Assembly (NCBI GenBank): GCA_030146285.1
Contig: JASLBZ010000015.1
Location: 1-8,858 of the forward strand
Length of the DNA: 8,858 bases
DNA from: Neisseriaceae bacterium
Lineage (GTDB): Bacteria; Pseudomonadota; Gammaproteobacteria; Burkholderiales; Neisseriaceae
Direction of reading: 5' to 3'
In this document: positions 1-5,752 of the stretch, piece by piece
Layout: every line of letters begins with the position of its first letter
Position numbering within the stretch: the first letter of the stretch is position 1
Program-made: the position numbers and the translations under genes
Notes under the pieces: generated by a model
What the model was told of the DNA's origin: nothing
Seen by the model: only the letters and a program-made list of their open reading frames with translations
The model's database searches: none

Positions 1-32
1 ATTGTTATTGTGGTTAAAAATCGATATGGCAT
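1..32 (-). CDS. bamE: Possible start of outer-membrane assembly lipoprotein BamE (partial)
   Basis: Reading leftward from ATG at 32, the frame stays open to the window edge and encodes MPYRFLTTIT, which looks like the beginning of a signal peptide: one early Arg, then hydrophobic and Thr residues. An in-frame ATG also exists at 65 but gives a Cys/His-containing extension unlike a signal peptide. A perfect TATAAT on the minus strand at 81-76 lies about 38 nt upstream of the ATG at 32, in a sensible place for a promoter. The ribosome-binding site is weak. The name rests on known synteny: bamE/omlA is divergent from fur in Pseudomonas and other proteobacteria. Only ten codons are visible and the lipobox Cys is outside the window, so this is inference. 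The other strand also has a short open frame ending at 82. Confidence 0.38.
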   Translation of the reverse strand, partial: MPYRFLTTIT

Positions 33-74
33 TTTTACCGGTAGACAACAGTGGGCAAACAGCATTAAGTGCGT

Positions 75-81
75 TATTATA
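75..81. promoter_or_regulatory. Overlapping divergent -10 elements between the putative bamE and fur
   Basis: On the plus strand TATTAT (75-80) differs from the -10 consensus at one base and sits 30 bp before the fur ATG. On the minus strand the same bases give a perfect TATAAT (81-76) pointing to the left edge. If both are used, RNA polymerase could occupy only one direction at a time. No good TTGACA lies at the right distance on either side, and I see no recognisable Fur box. Confidence 0.4.
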
Positions 82-109
82 GCCACTATTTCATCATGAG
101 GGAATCGGG

Positions 110-562
110 ATGACTGATAATCAAAGCAATATCGCCCAATTAAAAGATAACGGTCTAAAAGTAACGGGTCCGCGTTTAAAGATTTTGGACTTATTCGAAA
201 AAAATCCAGATGCCCACCTAAGCGCAGAAGATGTTTATCGTTTGTTGTTAGAAGAGAATATTGATATTGGTGTTGCCACCATTTATCGAGTATTGACCCA
301 GTTTGAGCAGTCTGAAATTTTGGTTCGCCATCACTTTGAGACAGGTAAAGCAGTTTATGAATTAAACCGTGGTGGTCATCATGATCACATCGTTTGTGTA
401 AAATGCAATAAAGTGACTGAGTTTTACGACCCAGAAATCGAAGCTTTGCAAGACAGAATCGCTGAGAAAAATGGTTATGAAATTATTGATCATGCCATGT
501 ATATGTATGGTATTTGCGCTGAATGCCAAAAAAAGCCCAGTAAAAAAGTATTTCACCGTTAA
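110..562 (+). CDS. fur: Ferric uptake regulator Fur
   Basis: This is a cytoplasmic, dimeric, Fe(II)-sensing DNA-binding repressor that controls iron uptake and oxidative-stress genes. Its 150 residues match the family's usual length. The N-terminal winged helix covers about residues 10-85, with recognition-helix segment GVATIYRVL at 54-62. The metal ligands fall at exactly the E. coli spacing shifted by +3: H36, E84, H91 and H93 for one site; H90, D92, E111 and H128 for the other. A structural-zinc pair C96-x2-C99 and a C-terminal C136-x2-C139 are present. The ATG at 110 is preceded by GAGG at 98-101, a good ribosome-binding site. The segment GLKVTGPRLKILDLFE agrees with my memory of Neisseria Fur, the main taxonomic clue here. 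The gene stands alone: divergent promoter upstream, terminator directly downstream. The tail (KKPSKKVFHR) is basic and probably disordered. Confidence 0.97.
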   Translation: MTDNQSNIAQLKDNGLKVTGPRLKILDLFEKNPDAHLSAEDVYRLLLEENIDIGVATIYRVLTQFEQSEILVRHHFETGKAVYELNRGGHHDHIVCVKCNKVTEFYDPEIEALQDRIAEKNGYEIIDHAMYMYGICAECQKKPSKKVFHR

Positions 563-581
563 CTTTGATTCAAAAACGTTC

Positions 582-618
582 AAAAAGCATCTTAAGTTCA
601 AACAAAGATGCTTTTTTT
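582..618 (+). terminator. Intrinsic terminator of fur
   Basis: A 12-bp perfect inverted repeat (AAAAAGCATCTT at 582-593 with AAGATGCTTTTT at 605-616) encloses an 11-nt loop. The right arm runs into seven T residues (612-618). It begins 20 bp after the fur stop codon and separates fur from the next gene. Confidence 0.88.
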
Positions 619-651
619 GTGCTCATGCGATGTGAGTGAGTGATTTGCCCT

Positions 652-657
652 TATAAT
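652..657 (+). promoter_or_regulatory. Probable -10 box of the MTHFR-like gene
   Basis: This is a perfect TATAAT, 34 bp before the preferred start at 692. The first possible in-frame ATG (656) overlaps this box, so it could not be in the transcript; this favours the later start. The -35 region (about 629-634, GATGTG) is poor. The leader would be about 28 nt, too short for a riboswitch. Confidence 0.5.
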
Positions 658-691
658 GGTGTTTTTCTGCCTGATATTGGGGATGTTGTGT

Positions 692-2101
692 ATGTTGTCA
701 TTGGCCGAGTATTTTGAACAGAATCGATTTTGTGTTTTGGTGGAGTATTTAAGCTCGGCCCAGAAGATAGTCGCTGTTCCAACTCAGTTAGCCGGCTTTC
801 CAACGTGCATGACTTTGGCAGATCGCGTCTCTTCGGATGATGATCCATCGCCACTGCTTGCAGCCAAACAATACCCTGAGCATATTGATAAAGTCTTGCA
901 CTGCGCAGGCAAAGGCAAAGACATTAAAGAATTTGAACAATTTCTCGTTCAAGCACAACAAGCAGGGCACACCAGTTTATTGTGCTTAACGGGCGATAAA
1001 CTCAAGCAACACCAATCCGGAACGGGTCTTTTACCACGCAGCCGTTATTTGGAGTCGGTCAATGCCGTTATGGCTGCCAAAAGTGCAGGGGGATTTTGTG
1101 TTGGCGTGGCATTGAATCCTTACAAATACACCAGTACTGAAAAAGCAGCCCAGTATTTTAAACTGCATAAGAAAATTAAAGTGGGGGCAGATTTTATTGT
1201 CACCCAATTGGGTTTTGACTTGTCTGCGTTAAAAGCAGCATTGCAATTTTTGCAAACGCACCAATACCCACAAAAATTAATGGCCTGCGTGATGCCTTTA
1301 ACTTTGGCTCGTGCACGGTTTATGGTGAAAAATCACATTGCTGGCATTGTGATTACACAAGCCATGCTGCAAATGCTTGAACAAGAACAAGAGCAGGGCA
1401 AACAAGAGCAGGTTTACCAGCGCTGTGCATTGCAGATTCTCATTTGTCAGCACTTGGGTTTGGCAGGTGTGCATTTGACAACATGCCAACAGCCCAGTGA
1501 ACAAGCCTTGCTTGAAAAGCATATCAAACAATACCAAGATTTGGATTTGGTGGCATGCGAACAATTGTGGTACCAGCTGTGGGCTTGTGAGTCCGATGCA
1601 TTGTTTCAGCCCGATGTAAAACCCCTTTTGCCAACGGTTTCTGTTGGGATGCGTGCCAAATATCAGATGTTTGATGTGCTGCATGATTCATTGTTTAATT
1701 CTACATTGGCTTTGGGCGTTGGTAATTTTATTTTTAAAGCCTATTTTTGGAATCGAATTGTGGCCAGAAAATTACTTGTGAGCACAGAGCATTTAACCAA
1801 AAATACTTTGGTTGGTTGTGAAAGCTGCGGGCAATGCCGATTAAAAGAAACCTTGTATATTTGCCCTGAAACATGCCCAAAAGGCTTAGCAAATGGGGCT
1901 TGTGGCGGTACAGTGTTGGATGTGTGTGAGTTTGGTAATCAAGAATGCATTCACTCAATCAAAGCCCGACTGGCCATGACGGTCAATCAAACCCAAATTC
2001 TCGAAGATGATATTATTGCCGCCGTACCCATTGAAAGACGTGGCAGCAGTTCTTGGCGCAATTGGTATATTCAGGATGCCAAATCCCTTATTGCAAAATA
2101 A
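692..2101 (+). CDS. Methylenetetrahydrofolate reductase-like protein fused to a Cys-rich MTHFR_C-type domain
   Basis: The N-terminal ~300 residues look like the MTHFR TIM barrel, which normally reduces 5,10-methylene-THF to 5-methyl-THF with FAD. Matching segments, numbered from the 692 start: LVEYL with E18 where E. coli MetF has catalytic Glu28; PSPLLAA near 53; VLHCAGKGKD near 68; LTGD with D102 at the place of MetF Asp120; VGVALNP near 137; GADFIVTQLGFD at 165-176. The C-terminal part carries eight cysteines at 376, 379, 382, 391, 395, 404, 412 and 419 (CxxCxxC, then CPETCPKG, GACGG), the pattern of the metal-binding MTHFR_C domain also found in MetV-type subunits. Between them is a poorly recognised stretch with an EQEQEQGKQEQ run. 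Start 692 is preferred because GGGG at 679-682 is well spaced and the earlier ATG at 656 sits in the -10 box. Length from there is 469 aa. It is transcribed alone. Whether it replaces or supplements an ordinary MetF is unknown; the electron donor cannot be told from sequence. Confidence 0.8.
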   Translation: MLSLAEYFEQNRFCVLVEYLSSAQKIVAVPTQLAGFPTCMTLADRVSSDDDPSPLLAAKQYPEHIDKVLHCAGKGKDIKEFEQFLVQAQQAGHTSLLCLTGDKLKQHQSGTGLLPRSRYLESVNAVMAAKSAGGFCVGVALNPYKYTSTEKAAQYFKLHKKIKVGADFIVTQLGFDLSALKAALQFLQTHQYPQKLMACVMPLTLARARFMVKNHIAGIVITQAMLQMLEQEQEQGKQEQVYQRCALQILICQHLGLAGVHLTTCQQPSEQALLEKHIKQYQDLDLVACEQLWYQLWACESDALFQPDVKPLLPTVSVGMRAKYQMFDVLHDSLFNSTLALGVGNFIFKAYFWNRIVARKLLVSTEHLTKNTLVGCESCGQCRLKETLYICPETCPKGLANGACGGTVLDVCEFGNQECIHSIKARLAMTVNQTQILEDDIIAAVPIERRGSSSWRNWYIQDAKSLIAK

Positions 2102-2126
2102 ATACCATTGCTTGTGATGTGAACAC

Positions 2127-2162
2127 AAAAAATCAGCCCAGAATTGACTGGGCTGATTTTTT
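2127..2162. terminator. Bidirectional intrinsic terminator between the MTHFR-like gene and fadD
   Basis: A perfect 15-bp inverted repeat spans 2127-2141 and 2148-2162, with a 6-nt loop (AATTGA) and a GC-rich core (CAGCCCAG). Each strand ends its stem in six T residues. It lies 25 bp after the plus-strand stop and 5 bp after the fadD stop, so it can end transcription from both converging genes. Confidence 0.93.
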
Positions 2163-2167
2163 GGTTT

Positions 2168-3832
2168 TTATGCTTCGTCTTTTAGAGCACGGCGCAAGAT
2201 TTTACCCACATTGGTTTTGGGTAACTCATCTCGGAACACAATGTCTTTAGGCACTTTGTAAGCAGTGAGGTTTTGACGACAATACTCAATAATGGCTTTT
2301 TCCGTTAAGCTTTTGTCTTTGCGAACCACAAATAAACGCAGTGCTTCACCTGTTTTTTCATTGGCAATGCCCACGCAAGCCACTTCTAAGACTTCTGGCA
2401 TGCAAGCGACCACATCTTCGACTTCATTTGGATAGACGTTAAAACCAGATACCACCACCATGTCTTTTTTGCGGTCCACCAGTTTCACATAACCATTGCT
2501 ATCCATAATCACGATGTCACCCGTGGCAAAAAAACCTTTGCTGTCGATGGCTTTGGCTGTTTCTTCTGGATTGTTCCAATAACCTTTCATGACTTGTGGG
2601 CCTTTGACACACAATTCGCCAGCTTCATTAATGCCCACTACATTGCCATCGTTATCACGAATTTCAATGTCGGTATTCGGTAATGGTAAGCCAATGGTGC
2701 CATTGTATTCAGTGCTGGACAATGGATTGATGCAAACCCCTGGGCTGGTTTCAGTTAGGCCATAAGCTTCATACAAATGGTGTCCTATCAGTTTTTTCCA
2801 TTTGTCTGCAACGGCTTTTTGAACTGCCATGCCACCACCCAATGCCAAGCGCCAAGTGGAAAAATCCAACTTTTGAAATTCAGCATTGTTTAGAAGTGCA
2901 TTAAACAAGGTATTCACACCAGTAATCACGGTAATCGGGTATTTCTTCAAATCTTTAACAAAACCATTGATGTCGCGTGGATTGGTAATCAAGATATTGC
3001 GAGCGCCTAGCATGGTGAATATCATGAGGTTGGCCGTTAAAGAAAACACATGGTAAAGCGGCAAGGCAGTGACGATGGTTTCTGTGCCTTCATGTATGTC
3101 TTTTTTAATCCACTCATGAATCTGCAACATATTGCCAACCATATTGCCGTGGGTGAGCATTGCACCTTTGGCAACACCAGTAGTGCCGCCTGTGTATTGT
3201 AAAAATGCCAAATCGCTTAGATTAATGTCGATGGGTTTGAATGGCGTATGGCTGCCTAACTTCAAAGCTTCTTTGAAGTCGATGGTATTTTGAATACGGT
3301 ACTCAGGCACCATTTTTTTGATTTTGCGTAAAACAAAATTCACAATGCCACCTTTGATGGTGCCCAATAAATCACCGATACTGGCGATAATGACATTTTT
3401 AATTTTGGTGCGCTCTAAAACCAATTGCAAAGTATTGGCAAAGTTCTCTAATACCACAATCGTGGTTGCGCCACTGTCATTCAATTGGTGTTCGAGCTCA
3501 CGAGGCGTATACAAAGGGTTTACATTCACAACCACCAGCCCAGCTTGCAATGCGCCAAAAACAGCAATGGGGTATTGCAACACATTGGGCATCATGATGG
3601 CAATGCGTTCACCTTTTGGCAGCTTTAAATGGTTTTGTAAAAAAGAAGCAAACTGGTCAACCAATTGCGATGTTTGGGCGTAAGTTTGGGTAACGCCCAT
3701 ATTGGTAAAGCCGTCTAAATGTCCAAATTTGCGCACACTGTTTTGAAACAAATCCGGGATGGATTGAAATGCAGTGACATCAACAGTGGCAGCGACGCCT
3801 TCTTGATAACTTTTTAACCAGATTTTTTCCAT
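2168..3832 (-). CDS. fadD: Long-chain fatty acid--CoA ligase (FadD type)
   Basis: This enzyme activates long-chain fatty acids: ATP forms an acyl-adenylate, then CoA displaces AMP. It acts at the inner face of the cytoplasmic membrane and feeds beta-oxidation or phospholipid recycling. The 554 aa is the usual FadD length. Visible adenylate-forming motifs in order: YTGGTTGVAKG at 213-223 (phosphate loop); LPLYHVF near 257; YGLTE at 357-361; GFFATGD at 433-439; VDRKKDMVVVSGFNVYP at 452-468 (hinge and fatty-acyl signature region); and C-terminal GKILRR with catalytic K544. The ATG at 3832 follows GGAG with 7-nt spacing. It lies 47 bp downstream of mnmA on the same strand with no terminator between, so the two are probably co-transcribed; the shared function, if any, is not obvious. 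The substrate chain length cannot be fixed from sequence alone. Confidence 0.93.
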   Translation of the reverse strand: MEKIWLKSYQEGVAATVDVTAFQSIPDLFQNSVRKFGHLDGFTNMGVTQTYAQTSQLVDQFASFLQNHLKLPKGERIAIMMPNVLQYPIAVFGALQAGLVVVNVNPLYTPRELEHQLNDSGATTIVVLENFANTLQLVLERTKIKNVIIASIGDLLGTIKGGIVNFVLRKIKKMVPEYRIQNTIDFKEALKLGSHTPFKPIDINLSDLAFLQYTGGTTGVAKGAMLTHGNMVGNMLQIHEWIKKDIHEGTETIVTALPLYHVFSLTANLMIFTMLGARNILITNPRDINGFVKDLKKYPITVITGVNTLFNALLNNAEFQKLDFSTWRLALGGGMAVQKAVADKWKKLIGHHLYEAYGLTETSPGVCINPLSSTEYNGTIGLPLPNTDIEIRDNDGNVVGINEAGELCVKGPQVMKGYWNNPEETAKAIDSKGFFATGDIVIMDSNGYVKLVDRKKDMVVVSGFNVYPNEVEDVVACMPEVLEVACVGIANEKTGEALRLFVVRKDKSLTEKAIIEYCRQNLTAYKVPKDIVFRDELPKTNVGKILRRALKDEA

Positions 3833-3879
3833 GTCTTTTCTCCATTGGATTTAAGGCTGCTGTTTTTATGTATTATTGT

Positions 3880-4950
3880 TTAACGTTCATGGCTGACAAT
3901 CACACCACCACCCAAGCAAACATCACCATCGTAAAGAACCGCAGACTGACCTGGTGTGACAGCCCATTGTGGTTCATCAAATGTTAATTTTGCCATGTCA
4001 TTGTCTAGGTATTCCAAAGTGCAGGCTGCGTCTTGCATGCGGTAACGCGTTTTACAGGTATAGCGACCCGCTTGAGGGCGCGTGGGTAAGGTAAAGCTTA
4101 AATCGTGCATGGTTAGGCTTTTGCTGTAAAGCAAAGCATGGTCATGACCTTGTACAACAATCAATTCATTTTTGTCTAAATTCTTGTCGGCAACAAACCA
4201 AGGCTCACCCGGTCCACCGATGCCAAGTCCTTTGCGTTGACCTAAGGTGTAATACATTAAACCCATGTGCTCGCCAATGACTTTGCCTTCAGGAGTCACC
4301 ATATTGCCTGTTTGGGTAGGCAAGTATTTTTGCAAAAACTCTCTGAATGGACGCTCGCCAATAAAACAAATGCCGGTGCTGTCTTTTTTGGCAGCAGTGG
4401 GCAGTTGCGCTTTGTGTGCCCATTCGCGTACGGCTGGTTTGAGCATGTCACCCAATGGGAAAATAGAACGCTCTAGCTGGTATGGTTGCAAACGGTATAA
4501 AAAGTAGCTTTGGTCTTTGTTATTGTCCAAGCCTTTTAATAGGTAATGCACGCCATCACGAACATCTTTACGCGCGTAGTGACCTGTGGCAATAACATCG
4601 GCACCTTGGGCAATGGCATAATCCAAAAAGCATTTGAACTTGATTTCTGCATTACAAAGCACATCCGGGTTAGGGGTGCGACCTGCTTGGTATTCTTGTA
4701 AGAAATACGAAAATACCTTGTCTTTATATTGGCTTGCAAAATTAACAATGTCAATGTCAATGTTGATGATATCGGCTACTGCCATGGCGTCAAGTGAGTC
4801 TTGTTTGATTGAGCAGTATTCGTCGGTATTGTCATCTTCCCAGTTTTGCATAAACACGCCACGCACATCGTGACCTGCTTCTTTGAGTAAATAAGCCGTT
4901 ACAGAAGAATCAACGCCGCCAGATAAACCAACAATAATATTTTGTTTCAC
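3880..4950 (-). CDS. mnmA: tRNA-uridine 2-sulfurtransferase MnmA
   Basis: MnmA makes the 2-thio group of (c)mnm5s2U at wobble position 34 of tRNA-Lys, -Glu and -Gln. It adenylates the uridine and takes sulfur from the Tus relay (or IscS directly). The 356 aa fits the family. Visible features: N-terminal PP-loop SGGVDSS at 10-16; GRTPNPDVLCN with nucleophile C99; ATGHYAR at 121-127; DQSYFLY at 146-152; STGICFIG with the second catalytic C195; GQRKGLGIGG at 237-246. C99 and C195 correspond to E. coli Cys102 and Cys199. The start codon is GTG (4950-4948), followed by KQNIIVGLSGG as expected for the family. No ATG lies in frame nearby upstream, and GAG about 8 nt before the GTG can serve as ribosome-binding site. 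It is the first gene of a probable mnmA-fadD transcript. I see no clear promoter in the 147 bp leading up to the dut terminator. Confidence 0.96.
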   Translation of the reverse strand: MKQNIIVGLSGGVDSSVTAYLLKEAGHDVRGVFMQNWEDDNTDEYCSIKQDSLDAMAVADIINIDIDIVNFASQYKDKVFSYFLQEYQAGRTPNPDVLCNAEIKFKCFLDYAIAQGADVIATGHYARKDVRDGVHYLLKGLDNNKDQSYFLYRLQPYQLERSIFPLGDMLKPAVREWAHKAQLPTAAKKDSTGICFIGERPFREFLQKYLPTQTGNMVTPEGKVIGEHMGLMYYTLGQRKGLGIGGPGEPWFVADKNLDKNELIVVQGHDHALLYSKSLTMHDLSFTLPTRPQAGRYTCKTRYRMQDAACTLEYLDNDMAKLTFDEPQWAVTPGQSAVLYDGDVCLGGGVIVSHER

Positions 4951-5043
4951 AGTATTCTCAGATTGAATGAGTCATCAAGGTTCTAGGATGTTGATTTTGC
5001 CATAGCAAAGCGGTTTTGCATCAAATAAAATAGAGCAAGTAAC

Positions 5044-5063
5044 CAAAATACAGCAAAATACAG
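5044..5063. repeat. Tandem 10-bp direct repeat upstream of mnmA
   Basis: CAAAATACAG occurs twice without a gap (5044-5053, 5054-5063), 94 bp or more before the mnmA start. It is followed by a small inverted repeat CTGTT-CCC-AACAG (5066-5078). The role is unknown: slippage duplication, or part of the mnmA control region. Confidence 0.6.
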
Positions 5064-5097
5064 ACCTGTTCCCAACAGATGATAATGGATTTGGATC

Positions 5098-5134
5098 AAA
5101 AAAAATGGCAGCCTGAAAGTTTCAGGCTGCCATT
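5098..5134 (-). terminator. Intrinsic terminator of dut
   Basis: A perfect 15-bp inverted repeat (5104-5118 with 5120-5134, one central base) begins 21 bp after the dut stop on the minus strand. It is followed in that direction by eight T residues (5105-5098, the first two shared with the stem). Near-zero loop spacing means the innermost pairs cannot close, leaving a stem of about 13 bp. The arms are made of uptake-sequence-like words. Confidence 0.88.
5106..5132. repeat. Inverted pair of DNA-uptake-sequence-like 12-mers
   Basis: TGGCAGCCTGAA occurs on the plus strand at 5106-5117 and on the minus strand at 5132-5121. From memory, Neisseriaceae use 12-base uptake sequences in genus dialects that share a CTG core; the Kingella-type dialect is AGGCAGCCTGAA, so 11 of 12 bases match in both copies. 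Inverted pairs acting as terminators are a known arrangement for these elements. Only a genome-wide word count would prove the dialect. Confidence 0.65.
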
Positions 5135-5155
5135 CAAATTATACTCTTTTTTTAT

Positions 5156-5611
5156 TTATTGAGCACCTGTGCTGCCAAAGCCGCCTTCGCCGCGCTCTGA
5201 TATTGCAAATTCTTCCACAACACTGAATTGAGGTTGCAAAACAGGAACAATCACCATTTGTGCGATGCGATCCATTGGGTGGATGGTGAATGGCATTTCA
5301 CTGCGATTCCACAAAGAGATTTTTAATTCGCCTTGGTAGTCAGAATCAATCAAACCCACCAAATTACCCAAAACAATACCGTTTTTGTGACCCAAACCTG
5401 AGCGCGGTAAAATCATGGCGGCAAAAGCAGGGTCGCCTAAATACATGGCCAAGCCAGTGCCAATCAACGAACAAGCACCAGGTTGCAACGTGATGCTGTT
5501 CTCAAGACAAGCACGCAAATCCAAGCCAGCAGAACCCGACGTGGCATAAGCAGGCAGCGCTGAGGCCATTTTTTCATTTAAAACTTTGAATTGTACTGTC
5601 GGTGTTGACAT
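5156..5611 (-). CDS. dut: Deoxyuridine 5'-triphosphate nucleotidohydrolase (dUTPase)
   Basis: Dut hydrolyses dUTP to dUMP and pyrophosphate, keeping uracil out of DNA and supplying dUMP for thymidylate synthesis. It works as a cytoplasmic homotrimer with Mg2+. All five conserved motifs are visible, numbered from the chosen start: AGLDLRA at 28-34; PRSGLG at 69-74; GLIDSDYQGEL at 86-96 with the catalytic Asp; RIAQMVI at 115-121; and the C-terminal arm GGFGSTG at 143-149. The ATG at 5611 is chosen over an upstream in-frame ATG at 5662 because AAGGAA precedes it at proper distance and the resulting 151 aa is the normal length; the upstream 17 residues would be untypical and would overlap a promoter-like palindrome. 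It is followed by its own hairpin terminator. It is close to coaBC in many proteobacteria; here about 2.2 kb and two other genes separate them. Confidence 0.96.
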   Translation of the reverse strand: MSTPTVQFKVLNEKMASALPAYATSGSAGLDLRACLENSITLQPGACSLIGTGLAMYLGDPAFAAMILPRSGLGHKNGIVLGNLVGLIDSDYQGELKISLWNRSEMPFTIHPMDRIAQMVIVPVLQPQFSVVEEFAISERGEGGFGSTGAQ

Positions 5612-5651
5612 GGGATTTCCTTCATATGTGTTAATCAAAAACGAAGGGAAC

Positions 5652-5685
5652 ATTGTATACAATTTTTCGTTTGCAAACAGTATAC
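5652..5685. promoter_or_regulatory. Palindrome cluster upstream of dut
   Basis: ATTGTATACAAT (5652-5663) is a perfect 12-bp palindrome. GTTTGCAAAC (5669-5678) is a perfect 10-bp palindrome, and GTATAC occurs a second time at 5680-5685. The cluster begins 41 bp upstream of the dut ATG, in the 125 bp between yeiH and dut, where the dut promoter must lie unless dut is read through from yeiH. TATACA or TATACT on the minus strand could be -10 boxes, but no good -35 accompanies them. Palindromes of the TTGTATACAA type resemble some GntR-family operators; that link is inference. Confidence 0.45.
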
Positions 5686-5713
5686 TTTGTATTGATTATG
5701 GGGTTTGTTTTTT

Positions 5714-5752
5714 ATTTTTATTTCAAAAATAAATCATTATTGAAATAAAAAT
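5714..5752. repeat. AT-rich perfect inverted repeat across the yeiH stop codon
   Basis: Arms of 13 bp (ATTTTTATTTCAA at 5714-5726 with TTGAAATAAAAAT at 5740-5752) flank a 13-nt loop that contains the yeiH stop codon (5739-5737). The right arm encodes the last residues of YeiH. Each arm has a single G-C pair. In the yeiH direction the stem is followed by an A-rich, not T-rich, stretch, so it is at best a weak terminator; it may act as an mRNA 3' hairpin. Confidence 0.6.

Noticed and set aside
2..82. Plus-strand open frame ending at 82 as the tail of an upstream gene
   Set aside because: It is possible but only 26 codons are visible with no recognisable motif; the opposite-strand signal-peptide reading fits the known bamE-fur arrangement better.
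656..691. Longer N terminus for the MTHFR-like protein from ATG 656
   Set aside because: The ATG lies within the TATAAT box, has no ribosome-binding site, and the added 12 residues do not fit the family start; 692 has GGGG at good distance.
658..691. Riboswitch ahead of the MTHFR-like gene (SAM or folate type)
   Set aside because: The leader from the likely start point is only about 28 nt and shows no structure.
1298..1684. 128-codon minus-strand open frame opposite the MTHFR-like gene
   Set aside because: It is a mirror of a real gene, rich in Cys, His and Leu, with no family resemblance.
3705..3720. GCCGTCTAAA as a classical Neisseria uptake sequence
   Set aside because: It differs from GCCGTCTGAA within the conserved CTG core and is inside fadD; most likely chance.
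5612..5662. Upstream ATG for dut
   Set aside because: No ribosome-binding site, overlaps the ATTGTATACAAT palindrome, and would make the enzyme unusually long at the N terminus.
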